Source of the DNA: Nitrospira sp. | Lineage (GTDB): Bacteria; Nitrospirota; Nitrospiria; Nitrospirales; Nitrospiraceae | Length of the DNA stretch: 64,000 nucleotides | NCBI GenBank assembly: GCA_024998625.1 | Contig: JACOEL010000022.1 | Coordinates: 1-64,000, forward strand | Reading direction: 5' to 3' | Notes under the pieces: model-generated | What the model saw: the letters and a program-made list of their open reading frames with translations, nothing else | What the model was told of the DNA's origin: nothing | Databases searched by the model: none | Part shown: positions 34,816 through 43,011 of the stretch, in pieces | Numbering within the stretch: position 1 is the first letter of the stretch | Layout of the letters: every line of letters starts with the position of its first letter | Program-made: the position numbers and the translations under genes

Positions 34816-35439
34816 TTACTGCTTCGCGAGAAAGCGTTCCACGTCTTTCACTACTTCGTCGGCCACCGGTTTCGTGCGATGGTGATACCGGGCGACGACG
34901 TTGCCCGAGCGATCGATGAGATATTTCTGAAAATTCCACTCCACTTCACCGGGGAACGGGCTCTGTTCGGTGAGGTAACGGTAGAGAGGATGTTTGTCAT
35001 TGCCCTTCACACTGATCTTGCTGAAGAGCGGGAAACCGACACTGTACTTGGTCAGGCAGAATCCCTTGATCTCCTCGTTCGTCCCCGGTTCCTGCTGGCC
35101 GAAATTATTCGCCGGGAAGGCCAGAATTTCAAAGCCCTTGTCCTTGTACGTCTCGTACATTTTTTCAAGGTCCGAATACTGCGGCGTGTTGCCGCAGAAG
35201 CTGGCGGTATTGACCAGCATGATGACCTTCCCTTTGTACTGGCTCAATGAGACGGCTTTCCCATCGATATCGTTCAACGTGAAATCATAGACTGTAGACG
35301 CTTTTGCCGCCATGCGTGTCGCTCCTTGTTCCGCCGCATCGACCGAACCGAGGCCCGTTGTAAGGGCGCCAAACCCGAGACCCACTACGAGTCCGAGGAC
35401 CAGTACCTTCGATGAACAAGTCGGCCGGGAGATCGGCAT
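34816..35439 (-). CDS. glutathione peroxidase-family protein, exported
   Basis: A signal peptide of about 35 residues (ending near GSVDAAE) leads to a GPx domain. The peroxidatic Cys82 is in NTASFCGNTPQYSDLE, the catalytic glutamine in FPANNFGQQEPGTNEE and the tryptophan in VEWNFQKYLID. A second cysteine in GFCLTKY could resolve the sulfenic acid with thioredoxin-like donors. It should detoxify hydroperoxides in the periplasm, alongside the lipoprotein Tpx at 3843. Confidence 0.85.
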   Translation of the reverse strand: MPISRPTCSSKVLVLGLVVGLGFGALTTGLGSVDAAEQGATRMAAKASTVYDFTLNDIDGKAVSLSQYKGKVIMLVNTASFCGNTPQYSDLEKMYETYKDKGFEILAFPANNFGQQEPGTNEEIKGFCLTKYSVGFPLFSKISVKGNDKHPLYRYLTEQSPFPGEVEWNFQKYLIDRSGNVVARYHHRTKPVADEVVKDVERFLAKQ

Positions 35440-35454
35440 ATAAAGGCTCCTTGG

Positions 35455-36372
35455 TTAGAGACGTTCCAGTGCCGCGACGCGCTCCTCAATCGGAGGGTGC
35501 GTCGCCAACAAGTGCATAAACCCGGTAGTGTTGCCGGAGATCTTCATCGTGGCCAAGGCATCTTGCGTCGAGTATTCGAACTGGGCCCGATTGACCCAGC
35601 GGTCGATCGCCTGCAACGCCTTGATCATGGACTCTTTCCCGTACACCTTTGCCGAGAAGGCATCGGCGGCGTATTCCCTGCGCCGAGAGTGCCAGCTGAC
35701 GACCAGCATGGCCAGCACGGACAAGACTACCTGCAGGAAGATATAGACCACGAAACCCAGAATCGGGCTGCCGCTCTGGCCTTCTTCCCGGTCACCGCTC
35801 TGCGGCTGGGCCACCATTTGATACACGAAGTTACTGATGTAGTGGACGAAGGTGTTCATCAAGCCGGCGAGCACCGTCGTGGAAAACATGTCGCCATTAA
35901 AGACATGCCCCATCTCGTGGGCGAGCACAGCCTTGACTTCGTCCTCCCTCAGGTTAGCCAGCAACCCGGTCGACACCGCAACCATGGCGTTATTTTTGCT
36001 CGGTCCCGTGGCAAACGCATTGGGGTCAGGCGATTCGTAGACCCAGACTTCGGGCATCGTGATATGGAGCCGTTCGGCAATCTCTCGCACGGACCCGTAA
36101 ATCACCTGTTCCGCGTTCGTGCGGGGGTGGGTAATTTGAACACAATCCAGCATGGCGCGGGCCATCTGCTTCGAGAAGAGCAAGCTGATAAACGCGCCGC
36201 CGAAACCGATCACCAACGACCAGATCAGCAGTTCCTGGCTGAAGGCTCCCCGGACATCGATGCCGAAAGCCGGTAGGACGACGTTGACCAGCACCCGGAC
36301 GGTAATCGACAGGGTGAGATAAATGAGAATGTTCGAAATGAGAAGCAACCCGATACCCTTCAACGACTTCAT
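35455..36372 (-). CDS. htpX: HtpX-type M48 membrane metalloprotease
   Basis: HtpX degrades misfolded inner-membrane proteins. The 305-residue protein has two N-terminal membrane segments (about residues 6-27 and 38-57), the zinc site AHEMGH, a further pair of hydrophobic segments near 165-205, and the downstream glutamate in SRRREYAADAFS. The ATG at 36372 is chosen because AAGGAGG lies 7 nt upstream; the frame continues 210 nt further without support. A TATAAT on the minus strand lies near 36442. Confidence 0.9.
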   Translation of the reverse strand: MKSLKGIGLLLISNILIYLTLSITVRVLVNVVLPAFGIDVRGAFSQELLIWSLVIGFGGAFISLLFSKQMARAMLDCVQITHPRTNAEQVIYGSVREIAERLHITMPEVWVYESPDPNAFATGPSKNNAMVAVSTGLLANLREDEVKAVLAHEMGHVFNGDMFSTTVLAGLMNTFVHYISNFVYQMVAQPQSGDREEGQSGSPILGFVVYIFLQVVLSVLAMLVVSWHSRRREYAADAFSAKVYGKESMIKALQAIDRWVNRAQFEYSTQDALATMKISGNTTGFMHLLATHPPIEERVAALERL

Positions 36373-36441
36373 ATCTTTCCTCCTTGGAGGCCCGTTCTCC
36401 TTGCTTCCTTGTTCTAGGGAAAGGAACGAACCTTGGATGTT

Positions 36442-36447
36442 ATTATA
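36442..36447 (-). promoter_or_regulatory. candidate -10 element of htpX
   Basis: A perfect TATAAT on the minus strand lies 70 nt before the htpX ATG, but no convincing -35 box is present. Confidence 0.3.
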
Positions 36448-36549
36448 CCGGATCCTGAGCTGATTATTGGCCCCTGGGCAAGGGGATTTCTCGCATCTCG
36501 AAGTGAAGAGATAATACCAGGTTCCCGGTCCGTCAAGTCGCCGGCTCGG

Positions 36550-36579
36550 TTGACCGACTCCGCGGCCTTCTGCTAGAAC
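36550..36579 (+). promoter_or_regulatory. predicted promoter of the cupredoxin gene, leaderless arrangement
   Basis: TTGACC (36550-36555) and TAGAAC (36574-36579) are 18 bp apart. The ATG follows 8 nt after the -10 box with no Shine-Dalgarno. Confidence 0.4.
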
Positions 36580-36587
36580 CATTGCGT

Positions 36588-37034
36588 ATGAGCAGGGCCG
36601 CTGGTTTTCTGCAGCTCGGGTTTATCTGTGCGCTGATGTGCGGCACGGGCATTCTCCCTGCGCTTGTGCATGCTGCCGAGCAAGCACCTCAGGTTCCGCC
36701 GCTTCAGGTGCCGGTTGATCAACTCGACGGCATTCAGCGGGCCACCCTCATCCTCGACAGTTACTCCTATACGCCCGGTCATTTGATCGTCCAGGCTGGA
36801 AAGCCGGTTGAATTACTCCTGACCAGCATCACCACGATCACCCCGCATAACTTTATCCTCACCAACGAGGCTGCGGGGTTATCGATCGAACGGGATGTGT
36901 CCTCGGGCCGTACGGTCACCGTGCAGTTTACCGTGAAGAAGCCCGGTCGGTATCCCTTCTATTGCGACAAGAAGCTCCTGTTCTTTCCGAGTCATCGGGA
37001 GAAGGGCATGGAAGGTGTGTTGGAAGTTAGATAA
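36588..37034 (+). CDS. exported cupredoxin-like protein, 148 aa
   Basis: A signal peptide (ending near VHAAE, residue 31) precedes a cupredoxin domain. Candidate copper ligands are His in ITPHNF, Cys in YPFYCDKK, His in FPSHREKG and Met in KGMEG, the order of plastocyanin or cytochrome oxidase-type sites. It may carry electrons or bind copper in the periplasm. It is 12 nt and the same frame away from the squalene synthase coding region. Confidence 0.75.
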   Translation: MSRAAGFLQLGFICALMCGTGILPALVHAAEQAPQVPPLQVPVDQLDGIQRATLILDSYSYTPGHLIVQAGKPVELLLTSITTITPHNFILTNEAAGLSIERDVSSGRTVTVQFTVKKPGRYPFYCDKKLLFFPSHREKGMEGVLEVR

Positions 37035-37046
37035 GAAGGTTGCCCC

Positions 37047-38087
37047 ACGGCTATCGATTCCGCAAGACACGAACTGCTCCACGGTATCCTCAAGCAGGTT
37101 TCCCGGTCGTTTTATCTGACCCTCAATGTGCTGCCGTCGGCGGTACGCGACCAGATGGGGCTGGCCTATCTGTTTGCGCGTGCCGCCGACACGATTGCCG
37201 ATACCGATCTGATCGGCCGCGAGCAGCGACTCAGCTATCTCAAGCAGTTTCGGGTGCAGTTCACAACCGGCCCTGTCGCCAGGAAAGATGTGGAAGCGAT
37301 CCAAGCCGCTCTAATTCCCCATCAAGCCGACTCCGCAGAACGAGTGTTGCTCCAACGGCTGGAAGACTGTTTGTCGCTGTACGATCAATTCGATCCAGCC
37401 GACCAAGAACGGATTCGGTGGTTGATGGGGGTCTTGCCGGACGGGATGGCGATGGATCTTACGCATTTTCAGGGCGATTCGGCTCAGGACTTGACGGCGT
37501 TTCAGACCCTGGACGAATTGGATCAGTACACGTACTACGTCGCCGGTTGTGTCGGCGAATTCTGGACCCGAATGGTCTGCGCGCACTGCCCGTCGATGTC
37601 AGCCTGGGATGTGAAGAAAATGTCGGTCATCGGGGTGCGATTCGGCAAGGGGTTGCAGCTCACCAACATCGTGAAGGATATCGCCCGCGATCTCCACCGC
37701 GGCCGCTGTTATGTGCCGGAACCGCTTCTCCGTGAGGTGGGCCTGATGCCGGTTGATTTGCTGAATCGAGCGAACCTGCCGAAGTTCAGGCCGGTGTTGA
37801 TGCGGTTGATCAAAATGGCCGTGGAACACTTGGATCAGGGCTGGATGTACACGATGGCCCTGCCACGCCTCGAAATTCGCCAGCGATTGGCATGTATGTG
37901 GCCGATTCTATTGGCGGGTGAAACGCTTAAACGTGTGGCCGCTTCGCCGGATCTGCTCGACCCGGCGGTCAACGTCAAAGCGCCGCGCTCGGTCGTCTAT
38001 CGCGTCATGGCGTTGACCACCTTCACGGGCGGTTGCGGATACGTAGGGACGGCCTACTGGGGGCGCTTGCGGAAGCAGATCGTCTGA
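37047..38087 (+). CDS. squalene/phytoene synthase family protein, no canonical start codon
   Basis: The enzyme condenses two prenyl diphosphates head-to-head. The first Asp motif is RAADTIAD, the second is KDIARDLHRGRCYVP, and the N-terminal family motif SRSFYLTLNVLP is present. The first usual start codon (GTG 37128) would cut this motif, so translation must begin earlier. The frame is open only from 37035 and contains no ATG, GTG or TTG. ACG at 37047 has AAGAAGG 7 nt upstream and is my best guess. Hopanoid or carotenoid precursors are the likely product. Confidence 0.75.
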   Translation, partial: TAIDSARHELLHGILKQVSRSFYLTLNVLPSAVRDQMGLAYLFARAADTIADTDLIGREQRLSYLKQFRVQFTTGPVARKDVEAIQAALIPHQADSAERVLLQRLEDCLSLYDQFDPADQERIRWLMGVLPDGMAMDLTHFQGDSAQDLTAFQTLDELDQYTYYVAGCVGEFWTRMVCAHCPSMSAWDVKKMSVIGVRFGKGLQLTNIVKDIARDLHRGRCYVPEPLLREVGLMPVDLLNRANLPKFRPVLMRLIKMAVEHLDQGWMYTMALPRLEIRQRLACMWPILLAGETLKRVAASPDLLDPAVNVKAPRSVVYRVMALTTFTGGCGYVGTAYWGRLRKQIV

Positions 38088-38133
38088 TCCGGGAATCGTC
38101 TATTTACCGACATTCTGGAGGGCAGCCGTTGTT

Positions 38134-38346
38134 GTGAAATTTGGTGCGGAGACCTGGATGATCCGACGACTCGGTGCGATCTACGGAGTGGTTGCCACAT
38201 GGTTTGCTCCGGCCATGGTTCTGGCGGTCCTTGCGCCGCTCGGCCTTCTGTTGAATCCTCGCGTGATCGGACTCAGGCATCGGCCCGTTGAGGTCGCCAC
38301 CGCGTCGTTCCAATTCGGATGCGCTGCGTTTGCGTCTGTGGGGTGA
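38134..38346 (+). CDS. doubtful small membrane ORF, 70 aa
   Basis: A GTG at 38134 opens a frame with one hydrophobic segment (about residues 14-40) preceded by GGAGGG 10-12 nt upstream; an ATG at 38158 is an alternative. It has no recognised family. It lies between the synthase and the IS cluster and may be a leftover of a gene broken there. Confidence 0.3.
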   Translation: MKFGAETWMIRRLGAIYGVVATWFAPAMVLAVLAPLGLLLNPRVIGLRHRPVEVATASFQFGCAAFASVG

Positions 38347-38428
38347 TGGCATCTACGGAGCTGGGACCGGGGGTGGCTTGCGCCGACAATCTGGTTTGGG
38401 CAGGAGTGCTTAGCAGGCACCGCCCTAG

Positions 38429-39742
38429 CAGGCTGCGGAAAAACTCTTGAGTTCTCCTGCTCTATTGGGTAGGTAGGCATAACTAGCTAGTTCCATAATC
38501 AGGAGGTTCACGATGCGCGGTCAGGATACCCAGCAAGCCGGGCTGTTCAGCTATCTCTCGCCGGAGGAACGGGTCCCGGCGTCCCACCCGCTGCGGCCCA
38601 TCCGGCAATCTGTGGACACGGCCCTGACTGCGTTGTCACCCCAATTGGCGAAGTTGTATGCCCACACGGGCCGGCCCTCGATTGCTCCAGAGAAGCTCCT
38701 GCGCGCCCTGTTGCTGCAGGTGCTCTACAGCCTGCGCAGTGAGCGGCTCTTGATGGAGTCGCTGGAGTACAACCTGCTGTTCCGCTGGTTTGTGGGGCTC
38801 GATCTGGATGCGCCGGTGTGGGATGTGACCGTCTTCACGAAGAATCGGGAGCGCTTGTTGGCAGGCGACGTAGCCAGCGCGTTTTTCAAGCAGGTCCTGG
38901 CGCAAGCCCAGGCTCAGCGCCTCTTATCCGATGAGCACTTCACGGTCGATGGCACGCTGATCGAGGCCTGGGCGGGCCAGAAGAGCTTCAAGCCCAAGAC
39001 TGACGGCATATCCGTGCCCCCACCAGACGATCCGGGCAATCCCAGCGTGGACTTCCGGGGTGAGCGGCGGACGAATGCCACGCATACCTCAACCACCGAT
39101 CCAGAAGCCCGGCTGTACAAGAAGGCGGCGGGCCAGGAGGCCAAGCTGTGTTTCTTGGGCCATGTGCTGATGGAGAATCGGCATGGCTTGGTCGTGAACA
39201 CGCGCCTCACGCCGGCCACCGGCACCGCCGAACGGGAGGCTGCCATTGCCTTGCTGGATGGCCGGCTCCCCACCCGACGGATCACGCTGGGGGGCGACAA
39301 GAACTACGATACACAGGCGTTCATCCAGGCGCTGCGAGCGGTGCAGGTCACGCCCCATGTGGCCCAGCATACGACGAACCGGGCCAGTGCGATTGATGGC
39401 CGAACCACGCGGCACCCCGGCTACGCCGTCAGTCAACAGCAGCGCAAACGGGTCGAAGAGATTTTTGGCTGGTTAAAGACGGTGGGATTGCTGCGCAAGG
39501 TCAAGCTCCGGGGCGTGCAGCGAGTCGGCTGGCTGTCACCTTCGCCGCGGCGGTGTACAACCTGGTGCGGATGCGCAACCTCATGGCGGTGGCGACCTGA
39601 GCGTCATGGGCCTCGGGCGCTCGCTTCGGTGCCCCAGGGCTCCTCTGGGGAACACGGACTCCAGCAGAGCACGGCATCGAGGAAGAAAAATCCTGTAGAT
39701 TGGGGGAAAGTGAGCCGTGTCAGCCTGTTTTTCCGCAGCCTG
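38429..39742 (+). mobile_element. IS5-family insertion sequence, about 1314 bp
   Basis: The ends match as inverted repeats: CAGGCTGCGGAAAAAC at 38429 and its reverse complement at 39727-39742, 16 bp perfect. CTAG at 38425-38428 and 39743-39746 is the 4-bp target duplication, typical of IS5-type elements. It carries one transposase gene with a frameshift. Confidence 0.85.
38513..39600 (+). pseudogene. IS5-family transposase, frameshifted near its end
   Basis: The DDE residues lie in DGTLIEAWAGQKSF, LGGDKNYDTQAF and EEIFGWLK. A single base (a T) is missing at about 39536, after GVQRVGWL. In the next frame the sequence continues TFAAAVYNLVRMRNLMAVAT and stops at 39600, exactly the expected family ending. 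In the original frame translation runs on to the right and out of the element. AGGAGG precedes the ATG at 38513. Confidence 0.85.
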
Positions 39743-39746
39743 CTAG

Positions 39747-39843
39747 AGAGCGGAGGAAGCCTTTCTTTTCAGGACACGATGCCGCTCGCGTTGGTGCTGC
39801 TGGCCGTACTCCTGCTGCTGTCGGCGGTGAGAAGTGTCACATT
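39747..39843 (+). other. 97-bp island between two insertion sequences
   Basis: This stretch is what separates the two elements. It contains a 22-residue ORF (39778-39846) coding for a very hydrophobic peptide (MPLALVLLAVLLLLSAVRS) that stops in the CTAG duplication. I cannot tell if it is real. Confidence 0.35.
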
Positions 39844-39847
39844 CTAG

Positions 39848-41213
39848 GAGCCTGTCCGAGTAATGCGCCACTTTTGACTAGACAGCCAATGCGCAATGTG
39901 GTTTCTAAGCCGCATGGCGAAAACATTCAGATCCTGGGACGTCGATCAGATGGTGCTGCTGCCTCCGTCGGTTTATGAGCTGGTCCCCGCAGGGCATCTG
40001 GCTCACTTCGTGCGGGACACGGTCCGGGACTCGCTGGATCTTTCCGTGATCCTGGACACCTACACGGCGGAGCGCGGCTTCCCGCCGTACCACCCCGTCA
40101 TGATGACGGCGCTGGGCGGGTTGTTCACGCAGGTACTCAAGCTGTGCCACGCCGCAGGGTTGGTGCAGTTGGGGCATGTGGCCCTCGACGGCACCAAGCT
40201 CAAAGCCAACGCCTCGAAGCATAAGGCGATGAGTTATGGCCACATGCAGAAGACCGAAGCCGACCTCGCTGCGACGGTGCAGGGGTGGCTGGAGAAGGCG
40301 GCGGCTCTCGACGCTCGAGAAGATGCGGAGTGGGGTCGAGATCGTCGTGGGGATGAGCTGCCGGCGTGGGTCGCAAACAAGCAGGCGCGGCTGGAGAAGA
40401 TTCGGCACGCCAAGGCTGCCTTGGAAGCCGAGGCCCGGGCGAGCGCGGCGGCCGCGCCCCAGGACGGCCCCCCAGCTACCCGTCCACCAGGTGTCCCTCA
40501 CGACAAGACCCAGCGCAATTTTACGGATCCCGAGAGCCGGATCATGAAGACGGCGGAGGGTTTCGTGCAGGGCTACAACGCCCAGGCTGCCGTCGATGCG
40601 GCCAGTCAGATCATCGTGGCCCAGCACGTGACCCATGCGCCCAATGACCAACAGCAACTCGCTCCCCTGATGGCACAGATCAAGGCGAACACTGGCCGGC
40701 AGGCGCGGGAGATATCGGCGGATGCCGGCTACTGCTCGGAAGCCAACTTCCGGGAACTGAATCGTCGGCATATCCGCGGCTACGTCGCCACGGGCCGGCA
40801 ACACCACGGGCAGGCCTCGGCTGGTGGAAGCCGTCAGGCGAAGGTTGGGACTCGCACCCGAACCATGCAGGTGAAGCTCCGACGGGGTGGCCATCGCAGT
40901 CGATATCGGTTGCGTAAACAGACGGTGGAGCCCGTCTTCGGCCAGATCAAACAGGCCCGAGGGTTTCGGCAAGTGCTGCTGCGCGGGATCAACAAGGTGA
41001 CCCAGGAGTGGAGCCTGGTGTGCCTCGCCCATAACCTCTTGAAGTTGGCAAAGGCCATCACTGGGTAAGGGCACGGGCACGACTCGATTCCGCCTTGAAG
41101 CCTCAACGGGTTCGCGCTCCATTGGCTAGCACGAAGTTCCCGGGCGAGACCATCGGAACAGCTTCTAAGAAAGCGGTTTTAATCGCTCGTCGGATGGTTA
41201 CTCGGACAGGCTC
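39848..41213 (+). mobile_element. IS1182-family insertion sequence, about 1366 bp
   Basis: The ends GAGCCTGTCCGAGTAA (39848) and its reverse complement (ending 41213) are perfect inverted repeats. CTAG at 39844-39847 and 41214-41217 is the target duplication. It encodes one transposase with an apparent internal deletion. Confidence 0.85.
39914..41068 (+). CDS. IS1182-family transposase, apparently internally deleted
   Basis: The DDE residues are visible in ALDGTKLKANAS, ISADAGYCSEANF and TVEPVFGQIKQ. Near residue 65 the text jumps from PPYHPVMMTAL to GGLFTQVLKL. Family members have about 50 more residues there, covering the conserved arm that normally follows a LLYGYSRG-type motif. An ATG six codons earlier (39896) is possible. 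The copy is therefore probably inactive in spite of perfect ends. Confidence 0.8.
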   Translation: MAKTFRSWDVDQMVLLPPSVYELVPAGHLAHFVRDTVRDSLDLSVILDTYTAERGFPPYHPVMMTALGGLFTQVLKLCHAAGLVQLGHVALDGTKLKANASKHKAMSYGHMQKTEADLAATVQGWLEKAAALDAREDAEWGRDRRGDELPAWVANKQARLEKIRHAKAALEAEARASAAAAPQDGPPATRPPGVPHDKTQRNFTDPESRIMKTAEGFVQGYNAQAAVDAASQIIVAQHVTHAPNDQQQLAPLMAQIKANTGRQAREISADAGYCSEANFRELNRRHIRGYVATGRQHHGQASAGGSRQAKVGTRTRTMQVKLRRGGHRSRYRLRKQTVEPVFGQIKQARGFRQVLLRGINKVTQEWSLVCLAHNLLKLAKAITG

Positions 41214-41349
41214 CTAGGGGGCCGAGACAGGGCTGAATCGTACGGACCCTCGGCACAAGCAATTGATCATGCCGTTGCGGTTCCGCCTCTTCAGGATCGG
41301 ATCTCATTACGTCCAGTGTGTGGTACGCCGTCCGTCATATAGACTCCCG

Positions 41350-41577
41350 CTATTTCTTCTGCGGCTCCAGCAATTTCTCGCCTTTCTTGAACACCGCATA
41401 GATCGCTTGCGACGGGCAGGCGTCGAGGCACAATCGGCAGCTTTCCAGGCAACGGGAGGGATCGAACTTATAGGGCGGCGTGGAGAGCCAGGCGCTGGTC
41501 GGACAGATGGGGACGCAAATAGCTTGATGGGTGCAACGGTCGGGATGGCGGACCAGGTGATCGCGAATAACCAGCAT
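41350..41577 (-). CDS. small ferredoxin with 4Fe-4S motif, 75 aa
   Basis: Cys43, Cys47, Cys50 and Cys54-Pro form a cluster motif (CLESCRLCLDACP). A second motif (Cys15, Cys21, Cys25-Pro) has only three cysteines, so there are seven in all. I start at the ATG at 41577 because GAAGGAG lies 8 nt upstream; a longer frame to 41652 overlaps the previous gene. It could be an electron carrier of the small redox gene set up to 42849. Confidence 0.75.
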   Translation of the reverse strand: MLVIRDHLVRHPDRCTHQAICVPICPTSAWLSTPPYKFDPSRCLESCRLCLDACPSQAIYAVFKKGEKLLEPQKK

Positions 41578-41642
41578 GGGTTTTACTCCTTCGAAGAGAC
41601 CTTGGGAGAAGATCTCGAACATGTTTCTCTGTGGGAGACTGC

Positions 41643-42056
41643 TCACTTCCACTCCTTGACCAGGTCTTTGAGCCGGTCTTTCAATTCTGGAATCTGTTCC
41701 ATATTGTTGCGAATCGCCCCGAGAATATTTTCCAGGCGGGCGGTGCGTTGTGCATCCTTGTCTTTCTTCAGCAGCTGATCGTATCCGATATAGGCTTCGG
41801 GGTGTTTGGGTTCGAGGTAGCTGCGGCCTGCCTGCAGGGCTTCACCCAACTCGTAGGGCTCCGTCGTCAGCGGCGGAAGCACCACAAACGATCCATCGGT
41901 GCAGATCAACGCGGCCGCGCCGGCCTTGCTCTTGAGCGGTGTGACCGCTTCGACCGTTTTTCCGGCGAGTGCTTCCCAGTGACGGAGCAGCCCGGGGAAG
42001 GCGTTCATAAAGGCCACCTTTTCCATGTTGGCCTTCCATTTATCGTCGGCTGGCAT
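41643..42056 (-). CDS. hypothetical protein of the redox gene set, 137 aa
   Basis: A soluble protein with no family I can name. A beta-rich middle (AALICTDGSFVVLPPL) is followed by a long, charged helical tail ending in DRLKDLVKEWK. It lacks a signal peptide. It lies between a 4Fe-4S and a 2Fe-2S protein gene, with short gaps, so it may work with them. Confidence 0.6.
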   Translation of the reverse strand: MPADDKWKANMEKVAFMNAFPGLLRHWEALAGKTVEAVTPLKSKAGAAALICTDGSFVVLPPLTTEPYELGEALQAGRSYLEPKHPEAYIGYDQLLKKDKDAQRTARLENILGAIRNNMEQIPELKDRLKDLVKEWK

Positions 42057-42091
42057 AGAGATCTCGCGAGAGTCAGCAGGGGGTGATCGCT

Positions 42092-42442
42092 TCAGGCTTT
42101 CAATGGAGAAAGACGCGGGAGCGGAAACTGATCGGCCATCAAGAGTCGTTCGACCACCTCTCCCTTAACGACATGCCGCTCCATGATTTCCTTCACGTCA
42201 ACCTCGGACGTCACGCGATACCAGATTCCCTCTGGATAGACCACCACGGTCGGACCTTGCGCGCAATAATCGAGACAGCCGGCTTTGTTGGCGCGGACGA
42301 CGCCTTTCAGGTTGAGTCGTTTTGCCTCCTGCTTGAAGCAGGCGTGGAGCGCATCGGAGCCGAGCTTGGAGCAGCTGCCGCGCGGGTCATCCGGTTCGCG
42401 CTTGTTGGTGCAGACAAAAATGTGTCGCTGATAGCCGGTCAT
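42092..42442 (-). CDS. thioredoxin-like [2Fe-2S] ferredoxin, 116 aa
   Basis: The cysteine pattern C11-x12-C24 and C56-x3-C60 (GCLDYCAQGP) matches Shethna-type, thioredoxin-fold ferredoxins. The opening YQRHIFVCTNKR is typical. It would carry one electron in the cytosol. It is flanked by other small cysteine-rich protein genes on the same strand. Confidence 0.85.
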   Translation of the reverse strand: MTGYQRHIFVCTNKREPDDPRGSCSKLGSDALHACFKQEAKRLNLKGVVRANKAGCLDYCAQGPTVVVYPEGIWYRVTSEVDVKEIMERHVVKGEVVERLLMADQFPLPRLSPLKA

Positions 42443-42480
42443 GTCAGCAGGTCCGAGGTTCCAGGGTGCGATGTGAGGAA

Positions 42481-42849
42481 TTAGGCGCGGGCATGAAATT
42501 GCTCGATCAACTGCTTCACGTCCGTCGAGCTGAGGAGCGATGAGCCGGCGGCCTGGGTGCCTGCGATGGCGGCAATTTCATTGAGGCGCAACTGCGCCCG
42601 TTGTTTGGCCTCAGGTTCCGACAGGGCGGAGGCTTGCCCCTTGGCGAGCTTGTCGAATTCAGCGCGGATGTCGCGGAAGTCTCGCTGCAGATTCTTCATC
42701 ATGGAGCAGGGTTCACAATACCATTTCGGGCTTTGATCCGAAGCGGGCGACAGCCGGTCATAGGTCCGTCCGAAGAAATCTTTTCCCAACGAAAATTTCA
42801 TCAATGGCGCGCCTGCGGCGCTGCAGGCATTACAGGATCCGGCGTCCAT
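42481..42849 (-). CDS. cysteine-motif hypothetical protein, 122 aa
   Basis: Two cysteine pairs lie in the N-terminal third (CNACSAAG and WYCEPCSMM), about 37 residues apart, resembling a zinc ribbon. The rest is helical, with QRDFRDIRAEFDKLAKGQA. I start at 42849 because AGAGGAG lies about 10 nt upstream; the frame runs to 43104 across the ald promoter. First gene of the minus-strand redox set. Confidence 0.65.
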   Translation of the reverse strand: MDAGSCNACSAAGAPLMKFSLGKDFFGRTYDRLSPASDQSPKWYCEPCSMMKNLQRDFRDIRAEFDKLAKGQASALSEPEAKQRAQLRLNEIAAIAGTQAAGSSLLSSTDVKQLIEQFHARA

Positions 42850-42936
42850 TCGTGAGGTGCTCCTCTTAAGCGGAGATGGTCGATGGTCTGCGAATCTTAC
42901 CGCACTGAACTTTCGCGTAGCAAGGTGCGCAGGATC

Positions 42937-42967
42937 CTGACGGGGATCACGCTCGGCCATGTATAAT
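42937..42967 (+). promoter_or_regulatory. predicted promoter of ald
   Basis: CTGACG (42937-42942) and a perfect TATAAT (42962-42967) with a 19-bp spacer lie about 45 nt before the ald ATG. Confidence 0.5.
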
Positions 42968-43011
42968 GCGGGGTATCGGGGCGAAATGGTGTGGGGCGCA
43001 AGGAGGCGGCT

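Noticed and set aside
39905-41122. 405-codon open frame on the minus strand
   Set aside because: Antisense to the IS1182 transposase.
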